The notes beneath the pieces were generated by a model. The model had not been told where the DNA came from. It made no database searches and saw nothing but the letters and a program-made list of their open reading frames with translations. From Methanobacteriota archaeon (GTDB taxonomy: Archaea; Thermoplasmatota; Thermoplasmata; UBA10834), in NCBI GenBank assembly GCA_011391345.1, contig JAABQR010000167.1:1-21773 (forward strand): a stretch of DNA of 21,773 nt. The letters are read 5' to 3'. This document shows positions 13,991-21,605 of the stretch, one piece after another (position 1 is the stretch's first letter; each line of letters begins with the position of its first letter). The position numbers were made by a program, and so were the translations under genes.

Positions 13991-14838
13991 TCCCCCGCCC
14001 CGATGCGGACAGCGAAGACCGCGTGATATTCCTTCGCGATGCCAAGTTCACGTACGAGTCCGGCGTGGAGGCGCTCAAAGGCGTCACACTCGTAATCGAC
14101 AAGGGCGAGTACCTCGCGGTCGTTGGTGGCAATGGCTCAGGGAAGACGACGCTTGCGAAGCACTTGAACGGCCTCCTGAGACCGACGGGGGGCCAGGTGC
14201 TGGTGATGGGTGTGCAAGCATCCACCAGGACCGTGGCCGAGCTCGCCCGAGTCGTCGGATACGCGTTCCAGAACCCGGACCACCAGTTGTTCTGCAGGAC
14301 CGTCCACGACGAGGTGTCTTTCGGCCCTGCGAATATCGGCCTCGACGGACCGGAGGTCAAGAGACGCACCGACCGTGCGATTGCAATAATGAGCCTATCC
14401 GATATCAGGGACCGTCCTCCGTTGTCGCTCACACTCGGACTTCGTCGGAGAGTGTCCATCGCATCGGTCATCGCCATGGAGCCCCAGGTGCTGGTCCTGG
14501 ACGAACCGACCACTGGGCTGGATGCTCGCGAGGCAGACGAGTTGATGTCCATCATACGAATGTTGAACGACGAAGGCACGACCATCGTGTTGATCACGCA
14601 TGAGATGAAACTCGTCGCGGAACACGCCAACAGGGTCGTGGTCATGATGGATGGAAAGGTCGTGCTGGACTCGGACACGCGGGGGGCGTTCTCCGACCTC
14701 GGGCTACTCAGGCGCAGCAAGCTACTGCCGCCTCCGGTCACGCAACTCGCTCACAGGCTATCCCAGATCGGCGTTTCGAAGGACATCCTGACGCCGCAGG
14801 AACTGGTCTTCGAACTGACAAGGGGTGACGACCAGTGA
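13987..14838 (+). CDS. ecfA2: ECF transporter ATPase, second subunit (degenerate signature)
   Basis: This is the partner ATPase of the same importer. The 283-residue product has Walker A GGNGSGKT (47-54), Q-loop Gln95 in AFQNPDHQLF, Walker B VLVLDE with Glu173, DEPTTGLD and a normal switch His205 in LITHE. The ABC signature is lost: residues 148-155 read LTLGLRRR where LSGGQ-RR is expected. The start is TTG 13987, whose TTGA overlaps the upstream stop; a strong AAGGGGGAG ribosome-binding site six bases before it supports this unusual start. The next gene begins with GTG overlapping this stop. With its partner it should form a heterodimer with unequal ATP sites. Confidence 0.93.
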   Translation: MIPRPDADSEDRVIFLRDAKFTYESGVEALKGVTLVIDKGEYLAVVGGNGSGKTTLAKHLNGLLRPTGGQVLVMGVQASTRTVAELARVVGYAFQNPDHQLFCRTVHDEVSFGPANIGLDGPEVKRRTDRAIAIMSLSDIRDRPPLSLTLGLRRRVSIASVIAMEPQVLVLDEPTTGLDAREADELMSIIRMLNDEGTTIVLITHEMKLVAEHANRVVVMMDGKVVLDSDTRGAFSDLGLLRRSKLLPPPVTQLAHRLSQIGVSKDILTPQELVFELTRGDDQ

Positions 14839-15623
14839 CCGGGTTCCTGGACCTGTATTCTGAGAAGGATACCTTCCTCCACAGGCTCGACCCTCGCGTG
14901 AAGCTGCTCGCGGTCGCTTTGATAAGCGTACTCGCGTTCATCCTGGCCGAACTCCTGTACCTCGTCGTACTCCTGTGTTTCATCCTTCTGCTGCTCGTCC
15001 TCGCTAGGTCAAGCTACGGGAAGGCGTTCTTCGCCCTGAAGTTCGTGATCAGGTTCATGATATTGATCACCTTGCTGTGGCCACTATTCGACAGGTCCGG
15101 GACCCCCATACTCTTCTCCATCGGACCGCTGGACATAACCGAGCCAGCCGTGTGGCGCGGCGCGACCTCTGCTGTGCGGGTCGGCTGCTTCGCGACCGTG
15201 TGGTACATCCTCATGTTCACGACGTCGCAGCGTGACCTGGTCCGCGCGCTGGTCAAGCTCGGCCTGAGGTTCGACTACGGCCTGGCGCTCGCGATATCGT
15301 TCAGGTTCATCCCGACCTTCGGCCTGACGATCGAATCCATCAAGGACGCCCAGAGGGCCCGCGCGCTCGAGCTCGACAGAGGGTCCATCCTGCGGAGGTC
15401 CAGGAACTACGTGTCGATCCTCGTGCCCACGATAGTCTACGCTCTGAGGACGGCAGACACCCTCGCTCTCACCCTGCAGTCCCGAGCGTACGGCGCGTTC
15501 AGCAACCGCACGTATCTTAGAGAGATACGCATGAGGGCGTCGGATTACGTCGCCCTGACAGTAGTCGTCCTGATACTCCTCCTCCCGGCGATGGCGAAGT
15601 ACATATGTGGCGTTCGGATCTGA
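14835..15623 (+). CDS. ecfT: ECF transporter transmembrane subunit EcfT
   Basis: EcfT is the membrane scaffold that links the ATPase pair to an S component. The 262-residue product opens with the family's HRLDPRVKLL (16-25), followed by about five or six membrane helices (25-57, 68-88, 113-130, 150-165, 238-255). The coupling region shows AQRARALELD (172-181) and LQSRAYGAF (214-222), positions where EcfT proteins carry their two Ala-Arg-Gly-type motifs that dock into the ATPases. The first reads ARA and the second SRAYG. The start is GTG 14835, overlapping the ecfA2 stop, with AAGGGGTGA upstream. Confidence 0.92.
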   Translation: MTGFLDLYSEKDTFLHRLDPRVKLLAVALISVLAFILAELLYLVVLLCFILLLLVLARSSYGKAFFALKFVIRFMILITLLWPLFDRSGTPILFSIGPLDITEPAVWRGATSAVRVGCFATVWYILMFTTSQRDLVRALVKLGLRFDYGLALAISFRFIPTFGLTIESIKDAQRARALELDRGSILRRSRNYVSILVPTIVYALRTADTLALTLQSRAYGAFSNRTYLREIRMRASDYVALTVVVLILLLPAMAKYICGVRI

Positions 15624-15664
15624 ATTCGTAATCCTGACGCCCTGTTCGACAGCGCCACAAGTGA

Positions 15665-15678
15665 GGTTTAATGTATAT
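15665..15678 (+). promoter_or_regulatory. TATA element before the S-component gene
   Basis: AGGTTTAATGTATATCC (about 15663-15679) lies 25-35 nt before GTG 15703, giving the S component its own probably leaderless transcript in addition to any read-through from ecfT. Confidence 0.5.
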
Positions 15679-15702
15679 CCCTGCCATGTGGTCTAGGTTG
15701 GC

Positions 15703-16275
15703 GTGGCGGAAGACGAGCAGCGAGATGTCGTGAAGGAGAAGCCGAGGATACTCAGTGGCGGAGACTCGAAGTTCGTGTCTCCCAGGACAGTCGCTCTGTA
15801 TGGCGTGCTCACTGCGTTGACTGCTGCAATCACGTATATGACTGTCATCCCGTTCCCCCCGACCAGAGGCTACTTCAACCTGGGGGAGGCGATGGTGTTC
15901 TTCTCCGCATTCACATTCGGCTGGAGGGCTGGTGCGATATGTGGCGGTGTCGGATCCGCCGCCGCGGACCTCCTGGCCGGGTTCGGCATGTTCGCGCCCA
16001 CGACCCTCTTGGCCAAGGGTGCGGAGGGTCTAGTGGCGGGCACGATCGGCCGCTTAAAGGGAGGGAAGCCATGGGCCTACGCTCTCGGCATCATCTGCGG
16101 AGGCGCGTGCATGATCACCACGTACTTCCTTTCGGAGTGGCTACTCCTGGACTTCGGCCTCGGCGCGGCAATTGCTGAGATCCCGACGAACATCGCTCAG
16201 GTGGCCATTGGCGGCACAGTCGGCACTCTTCTGTCCCACTACGTGAAGCAGTCGATGCCGTCGCTGGGCAAGTAA
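15703..16275 (+). CDS. ECF transporter substrate-binding S component
   Basis: The 190-residue protein has a polar N-terminal tail (1-27) and five to six membrane helices. Its conserved core NLGEAMVFFSAFTFGWRAG, then CGGVGSAAADLLAG and FAPTTLLAKGAEGL, is the pattern of ECF S components of the ECF-ribofla_trS/HMP-type group. Substrate is not determined; riboflavin, pyrimidine-type thiamin precursors and other vitamins are possible. It follows the ATPase-ATPase-EcfT operon by 79 nt on the same strand, so it is probably the dedicated S component. GTG 15703 is the start consistent with the promoter and with the tail MAEDEQRDVV; no Shine-Dalgarno site is evident, as expected for leaderless mRNA. 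Confidence 0.88.
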   Translation: MAEDEQRDVVKEKPRILSGGDSKFVSPRTVALYGVLTALTAAITYMTVIPFPPTRGYFNLGEAMVFFSAFTFGWRAGAICGGVGSAAADLLAGFGMFAPTTLLAKGAEGLVAGTIGRLKGGKPWAYALGIICGGACMITTYFLSEWLLLDFGLGAAIAEIPTNIAQVAIGGTVGTLLSHYVKQSMPSLGK

Positions 16276-16277
16276 TG

Positions 16278-16303
16278 CCACGCGGCTGGACACCAGCGGG
16301 TGG
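16278..16303. terminator. Imperfect hairpin between convergent genes
   Basis: CCAC-gcg-GCTGG-aca-CCAGC-gg-GTGG forms a nine-pair stem with a small internal loop, in the 42-nt gap between the S-component stop and the stop of the convergent oxidoreductase. It may act as a bidirectional transcription end or 3' protector. No T-run is present, so termination is an inference. Confidence 0.4.
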
Positions 16304-16317
16304 AAACGTCTGTCGTC

Positions 16318-17781
16318 TCACTTCTTGAGCTTCGACAGCTCCCTCTCGCCCATCTTGTCCCTGGGCATCAGCTTCTTCATGCCGGCCATCATGTTCATGC
16401 CGAAGTTCATCAGGAACGCGGGCATCGAGATCCCCCACCTGGTGCCGGTCTCGACCAGCTTCCCCGGGTTCATGATCTCGTACGGGTCCATCGTCTTCTT
16501 GATGCTCCGGATGAGCTCAGCGCCGTCCTTGCCCCGGTACTTCGACAGGTTCGCGGCGAAGAATATCCCAAGACCTACAGGTCTGCCGCCGTTCTCGAAC
16601 GCGATGTCCCCGAGCTTCTTGCCGAAGCCCATGGCTGCAGTCGAGCGCCAGAAGTTGTGCTCCTCCGTGAGGTAGTATGGCATCAGCATGACGGTGTTGT
16701 TGTCCGCTATTGTCCCGATGGTCGGCGCCTTGAGCTTCATGCCCTTCACGAGCTTGTCCATGTCCGCCAGGACCTTCTCGAGGGAGTCGATTGGCACCAG
16801 GATCTCGCCTGGTATGGCCCCGACACCCATCTCCCTGACCCGGAACTCGTAGCTCCTTTCGGACCACTCGTGGTCCGCGACCTCCTTCGGCATCTTCGCG
16901 CCTCCGGTCGCGGCGACGATCTCGTCCAGCGTCTTCTCCTCGAGTTCCACCGAGCCCTTGGAGCCAGTGAGCGACATCGTGATCATGCAGCCGACGTCCG
17001 GGGCATGCTTGCCCAATCCCCGGAGGTAATCGAAGTGCAGCTTGTCGCCGAACATGATGTGCATCGGGGTCACATTGCTCCTGACGATCCTCCTGAGCGC
17101 GGGCGCGAACTTCGAGAGATTCTCGAAGGAATAGCTCACGAACCTCGTCTCCTCCGGCTTCGGCAGGATGGCGAGCGTGGCCTCCGTGATGACGCCGAGT
17201 ATGCCCTCGGAGCCAACGAACAGCCAGTTCAGGTTCGGCCCCGCGCCGTTCGCAGGGACGCGCTTGTCCCCGGTGTGGATCGTGATGCCAGTGGGGAGCA
17301 CGACCTCGAGGTCCCTAATCAGGTCACCAGCGGTGCCGTACTTGTATGCCCCTATGCCCGTGCCTCCGGTGCCTATCCATCCACCGATGGTCGCGGACGG
17401 GGCGCTGCTGGGATAGCATGGCAGGAAGAGCCCCTTCGCGTCGAGCGCGTCGGAGAGCGCCTTCCATGTGATGCCTGGCTGGACCGTGACGGTCAGGTTC
17501 CTCTCGTCTATCGAGATGATCTTGTTCATCGCGGTCATGTCGAGGACGTACCCTCCCTTCACCGGGACGGAACCCCCGAGGCCCCAGGTGCCTGCGCCCC
17601 TGGGCACGATGGGCTTCTTGGTCGCGATGGCCTTCCTGACCATCTGCGCCACCTCCTCGGTGTATCCAGGCCTGATGACCTGGTCGGGCATGGTCTTGAA
17701 GATCATGTCCATCTCCTTCGGGAGCGGTGCGAGGTCGTGGCTGTACAGCCTTCTCTCGAGCTTGTCGTCCGACGTCTCCAT
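16318..17781 (-). CDS. GlcD-like FAD-linked oxidoreductase
   Basis: Members of this family oxidise 2-hydroxyacids such as D-lactate or glycolate using FAD. The 487-residue product has the PCMH-type FAD domain: PRGAGTWGLGG (60-70), TIGGWIGTGGTGIGAYKYG (131-149) and GSEGILGVITEATL (190s-200s). A FAD-oxidase C-terminal domain follows, ending near MDPYEIMNPGKLVETG. After that comes an unusual tail of about 45 residues with a Met-rich hydrophobic patch (ISMPAFLMNFGMNMMAGM) and a basic end, possibly for membrane or partner contact. ATG 17781 follows AGGGTG. An upstream GTG at 17871 lies beyond the TATA element and is unlikely. No iron-sulfur partner (GlcE/F type) is adjacent, so substrate and electron acceptor remain open. 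Confidence 0.86.
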   Translation of the reverse strand: METSDDKLERRLYSHDLAPLPKEMDMIFKTMPDQVIRPGYTEEVAQMVRKAIATKKPIVPRGAGTWGLGGSVPVKGGYVLDMTAMNKIISIDERNLTVTVQPGITWKALSDALDAKGLFLPCYPSSAPSATIGGWIGTGGTGIGAYKYGTAGDLIRDLEVVLPTGITIHTGDKRVPANGAGPNLNWLFVGSEGILGVITEATLAILPKPEETRFVSYSFENLSKFAPALRRIVRSNVTPMHIMFGDKLHFDYLRGLGKHAPDVGCMITMSLTGSKGSVELEEKTLDEIVAATGGAKMPKEVADHEWSERSYEFRVREMGVGAIPGEILVPIDSLEKVLADMDKLVKGMKLKAPTIGTIADNNTVMLMPYYLTEEHNFWRSTAAMGFGKKLGDIAFENGGRPVGLGIFFAANLSKYRGKDGAELIRSIKKTMDPYEIMNPGKLVETGTRWGISMPAFLMNFGMNMMAGMKKLMPRDKMGERELSKLKK

Positions 17782-17851
17782 GATGAACACCCTGTCAGAT
17801 TGTGACGGGGGCCCTAGGCTTGCGGCCCCAAACGGTGGTAAGCAATCATCC

Positions 17852-17866
17852 CCAATAAAGATATAC
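17852..17866 (-). promoter_or_regulatory. TATA element of the FAD oxidoreductase gene
   Basis: TATATCTTTATTGGG on the minus strand predicts a start near 17830 and a leader of about 50 nt. That leader would begin near the inverted repeat GGGGCC...GGCCCC (17808-17829). Confidence 0.45.
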
Positions 17867-17984
17867 GTCACCGACCAGCCTGACAGATGCCGGCCGGTAC
17901 TACTTTCGCCGTGGGGGATGCGGCATCACGTCGAAACGTTCTTATCGCTATCACGCTTGAATGCGTTCGGGAGAGAGGAACGCC

Positions 17985-18857
17985 ATGCATTCGACTTTGC
18001 GCACGCTCGGGCTGTTCGCGGCCCTCACATTGCTTTTCGTCGGGATAGGCTACCTGATAGGCGGATACTTCCTCGGGGATTGGATGACGGGGGCGCTCGT
18101 CTTCCTGATGTTCGCCGCCATGATGAACATCATAAGCTACTTCCTGAGCGACAAGATCGTCCTGTGGTCCTACAAGGCCAAGATCGTCTCGGAGGCCGAG
18201 GCCCCCAGGGTCTACAACATCGTCAAGAAGATATGCTTCAAGGGCGACCTGCCCATGCCGAGGATCGCCATCGTGCCGAGCCAGAACCCGAACGCCTTCG
18301 CGACCGGGAGGAACAAGAACAAGGCGGTCGTGGCCGTGACCGAGGGCATACTCCCGCTCCTATCTGACGACGAACTCGAGGGCGTCCTGGCCCACGAGAT
18401 GGCCCATGTGAAGAACAGGGACATACTCGTGATGTCGGTCGCCGCGACCATCGCTGGAGCGATATCGTTCGCCGCGAGGATGTTCTGGTGGAACGCGATG
18501 TTCGGCCGGGGCAGGGGGAACAACAACGCCGCCATGCTGCTCATAGTGGCCATCACTGCGCCGATCGCGGCCCTGCTCCTGCAGCTCGCGATATCCCGGA
18601 ACAGGGAGTACAAGGCGGACAGGGAGGGCGCGCTCATGATACAGAGGCCGAGGGCGCTCGCACGGGCGCTCGCCAAGCTCGAGGAGGGCAACAGACGCAG
18701 GCCGATCGAGCGAGGCAACCCGGCCACATCGTCGCTGTTCATCGTGAACCCGTTCAGGGGCGGCGGAATCGTGACGCTGTTCATGACCCACCCGCCGATG
18801 AAGGCCAGGATACGAAGGCTGGAGGAGCTCGCGGAAGAGACAGGTTACATCGGCTGA
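17985..18857 (+). CDS. htpX: HtpX-type membrane zinc metalloprotease (M48B)
   Basis: HtpX degrades damaged membrane proteins with its active site on the cytosolic face. The 290-residue product has two N-terminal membrane helices (about 8-29 and 36-54). The zinc motif is HEMAH (137-141: His137, Glu138, His141), with third ligand Glu208 in SRNREYKADREGA. Two further hydrophobic segments lie at about 148-165 and 183-203. The VPSQNPNAFATGRNKNKAVVAVTEG stretch upstream of the zinc motif is typical of the family. ATG 17985 follows GAGAGGA; an ATG at 17961 would add eight residues and lacks such a site. A TATA-like TTCTTATC lies near 17940-17947. It ends four bases from the convergent HPS fusion. 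Confidence 0.94.
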   Translation: MHSTLRTLGLFAALTLLFVGIGYLIGGYFLGDWMTGALVFLMFAAMMNIISYFLSDKIVLWSYKAKIVSEAEAPRVYNIVKKICFKGDLPMPRIAIVPSQNPNAFATGRNKNKAVVAVTEGILPLLSDDELEGVLAHEMAHVKNRDILVMSVAATIAGAISFAARMFWWNAMFGRGRGNNNAAMLLIVAITAPIAALLLQLAISRNREYKADREGALMIQRPRALARALAKLEEGNRRRPIERGNPATSSLFIVNPFRGGGIVTLFMTHPPMKARIRRLEELAEETGYIG

Positions 18858-18861
18858 CCGC

Positions 18862-20154
18862 TCAGCCGACCTTCTCCCATTTCTCAAGCTTCAGAACACT
18901 GGAGAGGGTACCGCCTCTCTGTATCTCCTCTCGCAGCCGGTTCTCCCGCTCCATGACATCCACGGCCCGGTTCGCCACCTCGAGCGCGTGCTCCTGAGGC
19001 ACAACGACGACGCCGCTCTCGTCGCCTATGATCCAATCGCCCGTCCGGACGGTCACGCCGCCGCAGACGATCTCGTGGCCGATACCCCCGTAGCCCTTGG
19101 GCTCCCCTGCGTTCGAGGCGATATACCTCGAGAAACACGGGAACCCCATGTCCAAGATGCTGTCGATGTCCCTGGCCGCGCCGTCTATCACTACGCCAGT
19201 GACCCCTTTGGTCCTGCAGCTCCAGGACGCGAGTTCGCCCCAGACGGCGATCTCTCCGCCGCAGGCGTCTATGACTATGACATCTCCCTTCGAGGCCCTG
19301 TCGATCGCCTCGACCGACTTGGCCCAGTCGCCGTTGACCGTCTGGACCGTCAGTGCCCGGCCGATCATCTTGACGTTCCTCCCTATCCTGGGCAGGATGC
19401 CCTTCATCGCGCCCGTCTTGTGCTGCGCGTCGGCCACGTTGGGCGAGGAGACCTTCGAGAACGCCTCCATGAGGTCGTCGACGGAGTACTTCTTGAACAG
19501 GTCAGTATGGACCTTCCTCCGCTCGGCCATGGCCGTCATCACGGCTTTCGTGGCGGAAGTCACATCCTTGGCCTTGATGATGGCCCCGCCGACTATGACT
19601 ATGGATGCCCCTGCCGCGATGACATCGGCCGCCGACTCGCTGTTGATGCCCCCGGCAGCCGCAACAGGTATCCCTACCGCACCCGCGACACCCGTCAGCT
19701 CGGCCAGGGGCGACCCGCCGACCATCTGCTCGTCGACGCCGACATGGACGCAGACATACGCTGCCCCCATCCCCTCGGCCTCCTTGGCCCGGGCGGCCTT
19801 GTCCTTCACGTTGAACAGGTCGACCATTATCTTGGCCCCGTACTGCCTGGCGCTCATGACCGCCTCGGTGATCGTCGGGTCAGAGGACAGGCCGAGCACG
19901 ACAACGACATCCGCGCCTGACTTGGCGGCGATCTCGACCTCCGCGCCCCCGACATCGATGGTCTTCATGTCCGCGACCACGGTTCTGTCCGGGAAGGCCT
20001 TCTTGAGCCTCCTGATGATCTCGACCCCTTCGCTCTTGATGAGCGGGGTCCCGGCCTCTATCCACTCCGCGCCCCCTGCGACCGCCTCACTGGCGATCTG
20101 CATCGCACGGTCTCCGTGGACGAGGTCCAATGCCACCTGAAGTACGGGCTCCAT
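18862..20154 (-). CDS. 3-hexulose-6-phosphate synthase / RraA-like aldolase fusion
   Basis: The N-terminal half (residues 1-210) is a 3-hexulose-6-phosphate synthase, a TIM barrel related to orotidine-phosphate decarboxylase. Visible marks are LQVALDLVHGDRA, EAGTPLIKSEG, ADMKTIDVGG (61-70) and a phosphate-binding AAAGGINSES. In archaea it works with a hexulose-phosphate isomerase to make ribulose 5-phosphate from fructose 6-phosphate. The C-terminal half (about 230-430) is RraA/HMG-aldolase-like, with GEIAVWGELAS and GVVIDGAARD, the Mg-binding aldolase motif of that superfamily. Such fusions are known in archaea as bifunctional HPS/regulator of RNase E homologues, though archaeal RraA activity is probably metabolic. 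ATG 20154 fits a TATA box at 20179-20186; no isomerase gene is nearby. Confidence 0.92.
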   Translation of the reverse strand: MEPVLQVALDLVHGDRAMQIASEAVAGGAEWIEAGTPLIKSEGVEIIRRLKKAFPDRTVVADMKTIDVGGAEVEIAAKSGADVVVVLGLSSDPTITEAVMSARQYGAKIMVDLFNVKDKAARAKEAEGMGAAYVCVHVGVDEQMVGGSPLAELTGVAGAVGIPVAAAGGINSESAADVIAAGASIVIVGGAIIKAKDVTSATKAVMTAMAERRKVHTDLFKKYSVDDLMEAFSKVSSPNVADAQHKTGAMKGILPRIGRNVKMIGRALTVQTVNGDWAKSVEAIDRASKGDVIVIDACGGEIAVWGELASWSCRTKGVTGVVIDGAARDIDSILDMGFPCFSRYIASNAGEPKGYGGIGHEIVCGGVTVRTGDWIIGDESGVVVVPQEHALEVANRAVDVMERENRLREEIQRGGTLSSVLKLEKWEKVG

Positions 20155-20178
20155 CGAGGCCAAAGACCCACGTGCCTT

Positions 20179-20186
20179 GATAAAAA
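20179..20186 (-). promoter_or_regulatory. TATA box of the HPS/RraA fusion gene
   Basis: TTTTTATC on the minus strand is centred about 28 nt from ATG 20154, predicting a leaderless transcript. The perfect palindrome GCACGCGCGTGC (20197-20208) lies immediately upstream, where a regulator could act. Confidence 0.55.
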
Positions 20187-20228
20187 CATGTCGTATGCAC
20201 GCGCGTGCGCGAGGCCCGCGCGCCATAA

Positions 20229-20254
20229 GAAACAATAATATGCGGTTCACCGCA
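20229..20254 (+). promoter_or_regulatory. TATA element and palindromic operator-like site before the KaiC-like cluster
   Basis: AAACAATAATATG (about 20229-20241) is a TATA-like element centred about 33 nt before ATG 20268. It is followed at once by TGCGGT-tc-ACCGCA (20241-20254), a perfect 6-bp inverted repeat with a two-base spacer, located between TATA box and start codon where repressor binding would block transcription. Confidence 0.45.
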
Positions 20255-20267
20255 TTCTCAAGGGTTG

Positions 20268-21020
20268 ATGCCCCCGAGAACAGGTGAGCGCGAAAGATGT
20301 GTCACAGGCATAGATGGCCTAGACACGATACTGTACGGGGGCATACCGCGAGACAACACGGTCCTTTTGACTGGCAGCTGCGGGACGGGGAAGACCTCCC
20401 TCGCGCTGGAATTCCTGATACACGGCGCAGTTGCCGGGGAGAACTCCCTGTTCATAAGCGTCACCGAGAACTCCGAGAAGCTCCTCGCGAACATCATCCC
20501 GTACAAGTTCTTCGACCGTGACCTGATCAAGTCAGGGAAGCTCGTGTTCATCGACCTGCCAGCCATGTACGAGCGCCTGGGTATGACCAAGGCCGAGATG
20601 ACCATGGAGGAGATAGACCTCCTGGTGGCGGCCATCGGCAACCTCGCGAAGGAACTCGGCATCAGGCGGCTCGTGATGGATTCCATCACATCCGTGTGTT
20701 ACAAGCTCAAGACCCCGGAGAAGATCAGGGACTTCATACTCAAGCTGAGCAAGACGCTTTCGGACCTGAACTGCACATCGGTCCTAGTGAGCGAGATCGC
20801 GGCCCAGTCGTCCGCGTACTCGACCTTCGGGGTGGAGGAGGCGATATCCGACGGCATCGTGCTCATGGCGAACTTGGAGCGCAGGGGGGACCTGCTCAGG
20901 ACGCTCCAGGTGATCAAGATGCGGGGCACGATGCACAGCCGGGCGAAGTACGTGCTCGACCTCACGCCGATGGGCGTGCTGCTCGTGCCTCTGCTGAAAG
21001 GAGGGAGCTCGGCCACATGA
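20268..21020 (+). CDS. KaiC/RAD55-like RecA-fold ATPase, intact P-loop
   Basis: The 250-residue single-domain ATPase belongs to the archaeal KaiC/RAD55 group (COG0467-like), whose members act in signalling, motility (FlaH) or gas-vesicle control; the role here is unknown. It opens with the family entry CVTGIDGLDTILYGGIP and Walker A GSCGTGKTS (36-44). A glutamate-rich FISVTENSEK (62-71) follows in the position of the catalytic Glu region, and Walker B is LVMDSITS (135-142). The C-terminal part has VIKMRGTMHSRAKYVLDLTPMGV, matching the family's basic finger-like stretch. ATG 20268 follows AAGGG. The stop overlaps the ATG of the next gene (ATGA), so the two are translationally coupled. Confidence 0.9.
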   Translation: MPPRTGERERCVTGIDGLDTILYGGIPRDNTVLLTGSCGTGKTSLALEFLIHGAVAGENSLFISVTENSEKLLANIIPYKFFDRDLIKSGKLVFIDLPAMYERLGMTKAEMTMEEIDLLVAAIGNLAKELGIRRLVMDSITSVCYKLKTPEKIRDFILKLSKTLSDLNCTSVLVSEIAAQSSAYSTFGVEEAISDGIVLMANLERRGDLLRTLQVIKMRGTMHSRAKYVLDLTPMGVLLVPLLKGGSSAT

Positions 21021-21604
21021 CCGATACCAGGACCGCGGGGAACGTCGCAAGACAGCTGAACGAGCTGATGCCGGGCTCGGCAGTGTCCCTCCAGATGAGC
21101 GTGGACAGCTACCTCGACGTCATGCGCGGAGTGCTGGACATGTACGCTGGCAAGCGCGACATGGACACGATCTACGTGACCGCGACGATATCTTTCGAGG
21201 CGATAAAGCGCGTCATGGCGGCCCTGGACATAGACACATCCAGGGTGTACTTCGTCGACTGCATATCCCACATCATGATGGGCACCGAGGCCGCCCAGAA
21301 GGACGAGCGCGCGTCCCTGGTCGAGAGCCCAACCATGCTCGAGAACATCATGCTCAAGGTGGAGTACCTCATGAGGCGCTCCCAGTCCAAGGAGAAGCTC
21401 GTGGTCATAGATTCGATCAACTCCCTCGCGATTCACAACAACAATTGGATCCTGTCGGAGTTCCTGCACATCCTCGTCTCCGGCCTGAGGGCCAAGGATG
21501 CCTACACGATCATACTGTCCGTCGAGGAGCACTCGACCCCGGAGATCGCGAGCATGGTCAACCTAGTGTGCGACTCTGGCATACGCGCGGCGAAGGAGGA
21601 ATGA
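21017..21604 (+). CDS. KaiC-like pseudo-ATPase lacking a P-loop
   Basis: The 195-residue protein appears to share the RecA/KaiC fold of its neighbours but has no Walker A. Where a P-loop belongs it reads PGSAVSLQMSVDSYLD with no GK[ST]. It keeps a Walker-B-like strand LVVIDSINSL with following Asn-rich NNNWILSEF, and a strand YTIILSVEEHSTPEI near the C-terminus. It is shorter than typical family members because the N-terminal entry motif is missing. It sits between an intact KaiC-like ATPase (4-nt ATGA overlap) and a third homologue that starts one base after its stop, so a complex of the three products is plausible. Homology is inferred by eye, and function is unknown. Confidence 0.72.
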   Translation: MTDTRTAGNVARQLNELMPGSAVSLQMSVDSYLDVMRGVLDMYAGKRDMDTIYVTATISFEAIKRVMAALDIDTSRVYFVDCISHIMMGTEAAQKDERASLVESPTMLENIMLKVEYLMRRSQSKEKLVVIDSINSLAIHNNNWILSEFLHILVSGLRAKDAYTIILSVEEHSTPEIASMVNLVCDSGIRAAKEE

Positions 21605-21605
21605 G

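Noticed and set aside
16300..17805. Long open frame of about 500 codons on the plus strand opposite the FAD oxidoreductase
   Set aside because: It is rich in His, Arg, Leu and Asp, with no recognisable motif, and mirrors the high third-position GC of the real gene on the other strand.
17808..17829. GGGGCC...GGCCCC inverted repeat in the leader of the FAD oxidoreductase as a riboswitch
   Set aside because: It is a single short GC stem with no conserved riboswitch core; at most it is a minor leader hairpin.
18988..20140. Open frames antisense to the HPS/RraA fusion
   Set aside because: Both plus-strand frames are compositional shadows of a gene with clear domains.
20699..21532. Antisense frame of about 277 codons opposite the KaiC-like genes
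   Set aside because: It is dominated by His, Val, Asp and Gly with no plausible fold, and it spans the junction of two well-supported genes.
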